Assembly (NCBI GenBank): GCA_038326995.1
Contig: JBBQKP010000177.1
Coordinates: 1 to 7,029, forward strand
Reading direction: 5' to 3'
DNA: 7,029 nucleotides
Origin: JBBQKP01 sp038326995
GTDB lineage: Bacteria; Planctomycetota; Phycisphaerae; Tepidisphaerales; Tepidisphaeraceae
Part shown: positions 1 through 5,164 of the stretch, piece by piece
How positions within the stretch are numbered: position 1 is the stretch's first letter
Layout: each line of letters starts with the position of its first letter
The notes under the pieces: model-generated
Databases searched by the model: none
Told to the model about the DNA's origin: nothing
What the model saw: the letters and a program-made list of their open reading frames with translations, nothing else
Translations under genes and position numbers: made by a program

Positions 1-653
1 GGCAACTGCGCGATTTGCTGGGCCGCCTGCAGTGCGTTCTGGTCGCCCGTTTGCCTGCCGTCCGACATCAGTAGCACCGCGCCGCCCGAGCCCGCAGTCC
101 GGCCCGCCGACAGCAGCGCATCGGCCATTCGCGACTCCACGCCCGACGCGACGTACGCAGCCTCTGGTTCCATCTCAGTCGCTGTTGTGTCGAAACGCAT
201 CACACGAATGTCGTGCGTCTTTGCGATCTCCTTGAGCAGCGGTGAGTCGGCGGCGTTGGTAAATTTTTCAACTTCACTCGCGCGAGAGCGACGCGCGCTA
301 GAACTCTCTTCCAGACCAAGATCGCGAACGGCCATGCTTCTGCTCGAATCAATCAGCACCACCATCGTCGGCCTGGAAACGCCTGTCATCGTCAGCACCA
401 GCGTCGGCTGCATTGCGATTAGCACGAGCAGGCTCATCCAGAGCCCGCGCAGCACCGCAAGCGTGATTCTTCTCGGCTTTGAAATGTTGGTCTGCGATCG
501 ATAGAGAAACCACGCGAAGACGCACAGGCTGACGATCAGCAGGGCCGCGAAGAACGGCGTGATCATGCCGGAGAATTCCAGCGACCAATTCCGCACGGTT
601 CCGCGCACGAGTGCCGGGTCGATGCCGAGAAAAACAAAGAGCCACTCGCGCAT
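1..653 (-). CDS. Membrane-anchored VWA-domain protein, 3' end cut by window edge
   Basis: The first 217 residues are visible, from the ATG at 653-651; the frame is still open at base 1, so the C-terminus is missing. Two hydrophobic segments are seen at about residues 29-50 and 64-83. A VWA domain follows, with a DxSxS metal-binding (MIDAS) motif DSSRS at 102-106 after the strand TMVVLI. A second strand, AVLLMSDG, ends in Asp198, the usual distal MIDAS position. The ATG overlaps the TAA of the upstream BatA-like gene by one base (TAATG), which suggests translational coupling; a weak GGCGGGG lies 7 bases upstream. In related planctomycete clusters this position holds a long VWA protein, often with a glutamine-amidotransferase-like region, but that part would lie outside the window. 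Protein interaction at the cytoplasmic membrane, in the MoxR system, is the likely role (inference). The VWA and membrane-anchor calls are firm; the specific function is unknown. Confidence 0.88.
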   Translation of the reverse strand, partial: MREWLFVFLGIDPALVRGTVRNWSLEFSGMITPFFAALLIVSLCVFAWFLYRSQTNISKPRRITLAVLRGLWMSLLVLIAMQPTLVLTMTGVSRPTMVVLIDSSRSMAVRDLGLEESSSARRSRASEVEKFTNAADSPLLKEIAKTHDIRVMRFDTTATEMEPEAAYVASGVESRMADALLSAGRTAGSGGAVLLMSDGRQTGDQNALQAAQQIAQL

Positions 654-2959
654 TACGAAGCCCCGCCTGACGTCGTCTTGACTGCAACTTCGTTTCCGGT
701 CGGCGAAAATCGACGCGAGAAATACAGCTCCGCCGTCGCCAGTAGGATCAGCGCCAGCAGCACCAGCCCGGCCGCTTCGGTTCCGCTCGACGCCCGGCCG
801 ATCTCCGGCGCGGGCGATGTCCGCACTCCGCTCTGGCTAAGCGATCGCCGCTCGTCCGCATTCAGCAGGGTCGTGTCGCTCTCGGCCGAATCGCGTACGA
901 CGTTCGCAGCGCCCACGACTCGACCGCTCGCGACCCATTCGTAAAGCCCCGCCAGCCTCACATCATCCGTCTGCGCGACGAAACGCCCTTCGATGACGCG
1001 GATCGGCGCGGCGATCTCGGCCGAGGTTCGCTGATCCTGGTCGACAGGCGACTGACTGATCGGCCCTCTCAAAATCAGTTCCGCGGAAACAGACGACTCC
1101 ATTTGAATGCTCGCGGCGCTACTGACGATCGTTCCTATTTTCGGATTGCGAGCGTCGACGAGAAACCCTTGCCCGCGTGCGACGGCCCGTGTGAGCAGCG
1201 GCACGAACACGCCGGGCCGCAACGGAAGATTCGACCCGATGCGATCAAGCGTCGTGCCGAACATCAGGACGTAACCACCGCCGATTTTCCGCTCGACGAT
1301 CAGCGGCACACCGTCGATCGCGCGAAGCACCACGGCCGCGTTCGCGCGCGGTTTCAAGCCGAGCCTCCACGCGACCTCGATCGCGCCGACGCCGCCCGAG
1401 TCGGGAGATTTCCATAGCGACATCACCGGATGATCGAGCGACGATTCATCAAGCCGCATAACGGAGTTTGTTGTCAACAACGACCAGTCCGCCGGCAAAA
1501 TACTGGCGGCGGCGAATCCCTGAAACGAATTCTGAATGCCTTGCGTTTCCTTGCCCGGAACAACCAACAGCGTTCCGCCCTGATCGACGAAACTGCTTAG
1601 CGATTGATTGGTTTTCGCCGACCAATCGCGCGGCTCGAACACCGCCAGAACGTCGATCGAGGACAAGTCCGTGGTTTCAAGTTGCGACGGGTCGATATCG
1701 ACGAATCGCAATGAGTCGGCTTCGCCTGGCGTCGCGAGCGCGCGGCGGGCGAAGAAGTCCGGCGCATCCGTCGCAACTGATGCGCCGAAACCCGCCGACG
1801 TCGTAACCACGCCGATCCGAAACGTCGGCCTGACCCTGATAAGCATCGAACTCGCATCGTCACCGACGAGCGTATCCGCATCGATCGCGGCGGTGATGAG
1901 ATAGTCGCCCGGCTCGCTAATTCGCGCGCTCAGAATGCCCGAACCGCTGACACCAGAACCGCGTACACCAGAACCGCGTACACCAGAACCTCGCGAATCA
2001 GATAAGGAAAACGGAATGGATTTCTGATCCAGCGTGAGCGACTGAATCTGAGCGACGCCCGACGCATCGACCTTGCGGGCAGAAAGACGAACCATCGCGG
2101 AGTCAAAGTTTGACGGCGCGTCGGATTGAGCAGCGCCAAAGCGTGAGACATCGACGCGAATGCGAATCGGCCGGGCGGTGGTGGCGATTCCGTCGGCCAG
2201 GGAAATTGAATCAATCGACCGATTCGGGCGAACGGCGCTGTCCGCCGATCCTTGCATCGATCCCACTGGCACGAGCGTGAGGCGCACGTTCTGACTTGAT
2301 TCGCGGAGTGCGCGCTGAATTGATTCCAGCCCGCCGCCGCTGGTGAACGTGCCGCGTTGAAAATCGGTGATGACGAAAAGTTCAATGGGCTTTTCTGGCG
2401 ACGCGATCTGCGAGACTCGGCCGATCGCGCTGGTGAGGTTGCCGACTCGGTCTGACGCACGCGTCGCGTCGATCGCGGCATCAATCGCAGCCAGCGAGGA
2501 GATCGGCTCGGGAATCGCCGCATCCACGCGATCATCAAACCGCCAGACCATCGCGACGGATCCGGCCGGCAGTGAGCGTGCGACGGACCGGGCGGCCTCG
2601 CGCGCGGCGTCGATGAGCTTCACCCCGCCGTCGGTTTGCTGCATCGAGAGGCTGGTGTCGATGAGGATGATCGCGCGGCGTTTCTCGAGCCCGACGGCCG
2701 CGAACGATGCGCCCAGCCAACCGCTTAACATCGGCCTGGCGAGCGCGAGGCCCAGCAGCGCGACGACCAGACATCGCAAGATCAGAAGAATCAGATCCTG
2801 AAGTCGAAGGCGATTTTTACTGCTCGCGTGTGCGGCGCGAAGGAACCGCGTCGCCGCCCACTTCAGCGGCCGCGGCGGAGTGCGGCGCATCATGTGAATC
2901 GCCACCGGTGATGCCACTGCCAGCAAGCCCGCGAGAAGTAAAAGTGGATTGAGTAGCAA
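653..2959 (-). CDS. BatA-like protein: N-terminal double membrane anchor, VWA domain, C-terminal membrane helix
   Basis: A 768-residue protein. Residues 1-80 are the classic BatA N-terminal region: a first helix beginning MLLNPLLLLAGLL, a basic/Trp linker (RRTPPRPLKWAATRFL), and a second helix at about 54-75. The VWA domain covers about 94-235, with MIDAS motif DTSLS at 101-105, Thr176 as possible third ligand, and Asp199 in VITDF. A beta-rich segment follows, then an amidotransferase-like alpha/beta region (about 376-600) where no catalytic triad is evident. A final helix lies at about 729-747. The start codon is TTG; no ATG precedes it after the TAG at 2995-2993. AGGA lies 8 bases upstream, and a later ATG (residue 23) would remove the first helix. 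A repeat encoding Gly-Ser-Gly-Val-Arg units occupies residues 323-342. It lies 93 bp after the DUF58 gene, in the same frame, and its TAA overlaps the next gene's ATG. Partner of the MoxR ATPase by context; the exact role is unknown. Confidence 0.93.
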   Translation of the reverse strand: MLLNPLLLLAGLLAVASPVAIHMMRRTPPRPLKWAATRFLRAAHASSKNRLRLQDLILLILRCLVVALLGLALARPMLSGWLGASFAAVGLEKRRAIILIDTSLSMQQTDGGVKLIDAAREAARSVARSLPAGSVAMVWRFDDRVDAAIPEPISSLAAIDAAIDATRASDRVGNLTSAIGRVSQIASPEKPIELFVITDFQRGTFTSGGGLESIQRALRESSQNVRLTLVPVGSMQGSADSAVRPNRSIDSISLADGIATTARPIRIRVDVSRFGAAQSDAPSNFDSAMVRLSARKVDASGVAQIQSLTLDQKSIPFSLSDSRGSGVRGSGVRGSGVSGSGILSARISEPGDYLITAAIDADTLVGDDASSMLIRVRPTFRIGVVTTSAGFGASVATDAPDFFARRALATPGEADSLRFVDIDPSQLETTDLSSIDVLAVFEPRDWSAKTNQSLSSFVDQGGTLLVVPGKETQGIQNSFQGFAAASILPADWSLLTTNSVMRLDESSLDHPVMSLWKSPDSGGVGAIEVAWRLGLKPRANAAVVLRAIDGVPLIVERKIGGGYVLMFGTTLDRIGSNLPLRPGVFVPLLTRAVARGQGFLVDARNPKIGTIVSSAASIQMESSVSAELILRGPISQSPVDQDQRTSAEIAAPIRVIEGRFVAQTDDVRLAGLYEWVASGRVVGAANVVRDSAESDTTLLNADERRSLSQSGVRTSPAPEIGRASSGTEAAGLVLLALILLATAELYFSRRFSPTGNEVAVKTTSGGAS
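1934..1994. repeat. 15-bp tandem repeat inside the BatA-like gene, encoding a Gly-Ser-Gly-Val-Arg array
   Basis: On the plus strand, unit acaccagaaccgcgt occurs perfectly at 1950-1964 and 1965-1979. A partial copy lies at 1980-1994 (its last four bases differ in phase) and a decayed copy at about 1935-1949. Because the unit is 15 bp, the frame is kept and the protein reads as repeated GSGVR (residues about 323-342) in a loop between beta-rich stretches. This looks like slippage growth of a flexible linker. Confidence 0.88.
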
Positions 2960-2967
2960 GAGGCGTG

Positions 2968-2971
2968 TCCT
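2968..2971 (-). promoter_or_regulatory. Shine-Dalgarno-like AGGA supporting the TTG start of the BatA-like gene
   Basis: On the minus strand, AGGA is followed by 8 bases (CACGCCTC) and then the TTG at 2959-2957. The spacing is near optimal. It sits between the tandem repeat and the start codon, so the repeat itself does not cover the ribosome site. Confidence 0.55.
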
Positions 2972-2987
2972 ATGGAGGTCTGAAACG

Positions 2988-3067
2988 GTCGCCTAGTGTG
3001 CAGTCGCCTAGTGTGCAGTCGCCTAGTGTGCAGTCGCCTAGTGTGCAGTCGCCTAGTGTGCAGTCGC
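2988..3067. repeat. 15-bp minisatellite, five perfect copies, at the DUF58 stop codon
   Basis: Read on the minus strand, unit GCGACTGCACACTAG occurs five times without a mismatch from 3067 to 2993. A broken sixth copy, GCGAC, follows at 2992-2988. The first unit is coding: it supplies the last four codons (Ala-Thr-Ala-His) and the TAG stop of the DUF58 gene. The other four lie in the spacer, each with a TAG in the same frame. The array accounts for most of the 93 bp between the two genes; with one copy the spacer would be 33 bp. The two other minus-strand frames run open through the array. Tandem duplication of the gene's 3' end is the simplest origin. Confidence 0.96.
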
Positions 3068-4000
3068 TTGGGCCCGAAACGCGAGATACGCACCCAGCAC
3101 TTCGCTGATGGGTTTTGACGTATCGACCATCACGTAATGCGATCGACTGCTGCCGCACCCCTTGCGAATTTTCGCGAGAAACGATTCGAGTTCAGCGAGA
3201 TACGCCCTCTTCAGATCTGTGGGGTTGCTGGTCATGAGGAAGTCGTCTTCCAGGCCTTCGAACCGAACCGGGCCTGGCATGTCGAAGTGAATTTCATCGT
3301 GATCGAGCGTGTGAAAGACGACGACTTCGTGCCCTTGAAACGCGAGGTGATTGATGCCGCTGATGATGGCGTCTTCGTCGTCGAAAAAGTCTGAGACGAT
3401 GACGACGATGGACCGGCGTTTGAGTTTGCCGGCAAGTTCGTGAAGGGCCGCGGGCAATCGCGTCTGGCCCGACGGGCCGACGCGTACGAGTTCGCGCAGC
3501 ACTGTTCCGAGTGAGCCGAAATTGCTGGTCGAAGGCGTGCGAAGCTGAAGCCGATCGGAGAAAACTTGCAGCGAAACGGCGTCCTGCTGACGCAATACCG
3601 CGTACGCCAGACACGCACAAATTTGCCTTGCGTATTGCATGCGGCTGCCGTGCGAGCGCTCGTACGACATCGACGAACTCGCATCAAGCAAGAGATGGCA
3701 AGCGAAGTTTGTTTCCTGCTGATAGCGTTTGATGACGTATCGATCGGTTCGACCCAGAACCTTCCAGTCGAGATGGCGAATGTCGTCGCCCGGCGCGTAT
3801 TGACGGTGCTCGGCGAACTCGACGCTCGTGCCATGATAAGGCGAACGATGCGCGCCCGAGAGCGCGCCTTCGACGATTCGGCGCGCCATCACGCCCAGCT
3901 CGGCGGCCTGTGCGATCGCACTCGAATCGAGAAGCGACAACTCATCTGAGCGGGCACTAGATCGGGCGTCGGAATGTGTTTGGTTGAGCCCTTCGCTCAC
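3053..4000 (-). CDS. DUF58 family protein with VWA-like fold
   Basis: A 315-residue protein, normal length for the family. The DUF58 signature is seen at about residues 61-96: EFAEHRQYAPGDDIRHLDW followed by KVLGRTDRYVIKRYQQE. It leads straight into a VWA-type MIDAS motif DASSS (106-110), with a second acidic site at Asp204 in VIVSDFFDD. I see no membrane helix or signal peptide, so the protein is probably cytoplasmic. The start is GTG at 4000-3998, overlapping the moxR TGA by four bases (GTGA), with GAGGAG four bases upstream; translational coupling to moxR is likely. Family members usually sit beside moxR and VWA genes and are presumed partners of that ATPase; the biochemical activity is not known. 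The last residues, Ala-Thr-Ala-His and the stop, are the first unit of a 15-bp repeat, so the C-terminal tail may have been reshaped by it. Confidence 0.95.
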   Translation of the reverse strand: MSEGLNQTHSDARSSARSDELSLLDSSAIAQAAELGVMARRIVEGALSGAHRSPYHGTSVEFAEHRQYAPGDDIRHLDWKVLGRTDRYVIKRYQQETNFACHLLLDASSSMSYERSHGSRMQYARQICACLAYAVLRQQDAVSLQVFSDRLQLRTPSTSNFGSLGTVLRELVRVGPSGQTRLPAALHELAGKLKRRSIVVIVSDFFDDEDAIISGINHLAFQGHEVVVFHTLDHDEIHFDMPGPVRFEGLEDDFLMTSNPTDLKRAYLAELESFLAKIRKGCGSSRSHYVMVDTSKPISEVLGAYLAFRAQATAH

Positions 4001-5079
4001 GCCACTCCTCGCTCATTAGTCGTCCGCTGTTCGAAGTTCTGGTCCTTTTTGATCGTCTGCAGAATCCGCGTGATCACGTCGTCCGTGCTCACACCCTCGG
4101 ACGCGGCCGTGAATGAACAGATGATGCGATGGCGCAACACCGACGGCGCGACGGCAGCGATGTCTTCGTGCGCAACGAAACTTCGCCCGGCGATCGCGGC
4201 ACGAGCTTTGCCCGCAAGCACAAGCCCCAAACTCGCGCGAGGCCCAGCGCCCCATGTCAGAAACTGCTTGCAGAAATCCAGCGCGTCAGGCGTGCCCACG
4301 CGCGTCGATGAAACAATTCGCTGCGCGTATTGCAGCACGTGCTCGGCAATGGGCACGCGCCGAATGAGCTGCTGCAACGCGATGATGTCGGCAGCGCTGA
4401 GAACCTTGTTCGGCTTGCCCAGGCCCGCGCCCGTGGCGGCCTTCATGATCTGAAGCTCCTCGCGTGCGGTCGGATAATTGACCTTGATCATGAATAAAAA
4501 TCGATCGAGCTGCGCCTCGGGCAATGGATAGGTGCCTTCCTGCTCAACGGGGTTCTGCGTCGCCAGGACGAAAAACGGGAAAGGCAATGCGTGATCCACG
4601 CCGCCCACGGTGACACGCTTTTCCTGCATCGCCTCAAGGAGTGATGCCTGCGTCTTGGGCGGAGTTCGGTTGATTTCGTCGGCCAGCAGCACGTTGGCAA
4701 AAACAGGCCCGCGTAGGAACTTGAACGACCGCTCGCCCGTCACCTGATCCTGGTGAATCACCTCCGTGCCGGTGATGTCGGTGGGCATCAGATCGGGCGT
4801 GAACTGAATCCGCTTGAAGCCCAGATCCAGCGTTTGCGCGATCGAAGAAATGAGCAGCGTCTTGGCAAGCCCAGGCACGCCGACGAGCAGCGCGTGGCTC
4901 CCCGTAAGAATCGCGATAAGAAGTTCGTCGATGACAGACAATTGCCCGACGATGGCCTTGGACAGTTCGCTGCGAATTGCGCTGTATGCACGGCGAAGGT
5001 CGTCGAGCGCGTTGATGTCAGGATCAGACAAAACGGAGCCTGACTCGGCAATGTTGGATGGGGAGGAAGGTGAATTCAT
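3997..5079 (-). CDS. moxR: MoxR-family AAA+ ATPase
   Basis: A 360-residue protein, slightly longer than the usual 310-340 because of a polar N-terminal extension of about 20 residues. AAA+ motifs are complete: Walker A GVPGLAKT (67-74), Walker B LLADE (131-135), sensor 1 Asn in ATQNP (173-177), the family stretch EGTYPLPEAQLDRF (181-194) carrying the likely Arg finger at 193, and the sensor 2 region GAGPRAS (277-283). The C-terminal lid domain follows. MoxR proteins use ATP hydrolysis as chaperones to mature or load metal into VWA-domain partners; here three such partners follow on the same strand. It is the first gene of the compact cluster. No Shine-Dalgarno sequence is visible before the ATG, and downstream alternatives (TTG at residue 17) are no better. 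The stop overlaps the DUF58 start by four bases. Confidence 0.97.
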   Translation of the reverse strand: MNSPSSPSNIAESGSVLSDPDINALDDLRRAYSAIRSELSKAIVGQLSVIDELLIAILTGSHALLVGVPGLAKTLLISSIAQTLDLGFKRIQFTPDLMPTDITGTEVIHQDQVTGERSFKFLRGPVFANVLLADEINRTPPKTQASLLEAMQEKRVTVGGVDHALPFPFFVLATQNPVEQEGTYPLPEAQLDRFLFMIKVNYPTAREELQIMKAATGAGLGKPNKVLSAADIIALQQLIRRVPIAEHVLQYAQRIVSSTRVGTPDALDFCKQFLTWGAGPRASLGLVLAGKARAAIAGRSFVAHEDIAAVAPSVLRHRIICSFTAASEGVSTDDVITRILQTIKKDQNFEQRTTNERGVA

Positions 5080-5164
5080 GTCAAGCGTTTGAGTGTTATG
5101 TAAACGTTGGTCGAATGCTAGCTAATCGTCATCGCTTCGAGCGTAGCACACGATGATGCCTCAG
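5080..5164. other. 85-bp intergenic region before moxR
   Basis: This is the only intergenic gap besides the repeat spacer and the natural place for an operon promoter. It is locally more AT-rich than the genes. I could not find a good pair of -35 and -10 boxes, nor a ribosome site before the moxR ATG. A short dyad (CGCT-TCG-AGCG, about 5134-5144) has only a four-base stem and no T-run, so it is not a credible terminator. Co-transcription with the upstream ligase-family gene cannot be excluded. Confidence 0.4.

Noticed and set aside
349..687. Minus-strand open frame (112 codons) over the left-edge gene
   Set aside because: The competing frame starting at 653 has two membrane helices and an intact MIDAS motif; this one reads as Arg/Ala-rich shadow sequence.
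1930..2538. Minus-strand open frame (202 codons) overlapping the BatA-like gene in another frame
   Set aside because: Low-complexity, Arg/Ser-rich translation; the overlapping frame carries the VWA domain and continuous membrane protein features.
2993..3055. TAG recoding that would fuse the DUF58 and BatA-like proteins
   Set aside because: The ligase-family gene also ends in TAG, no internal TAG occurs in any of the genes, and the BatA-like gene has its own ribosome site and canonical N-terminus. Ordinary termination fits better.
2988..3067. CRISPR array or transcription terminator
   Set aside because: The units are contiguous 15-mers with no spacers, so this is not CRISPR. No strong hairpin or T-run is present, so it is not an obvious intrinsic terminator.
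1934..3067. Common origin of the two 15-bp repeats
   Set aside because: Aligned in the best rotation I found, they share about 7 of 15 bases, which is not convincing; only the period is the same.
5080..5164. Sigma-70-type promoter (TTAGCT, 17 bases, TACATA) and a terminator hairpin
   Set aside because: Only about half of each box matches consensus, and the hairpin stem is four bases with no T-run. Both are within chance.
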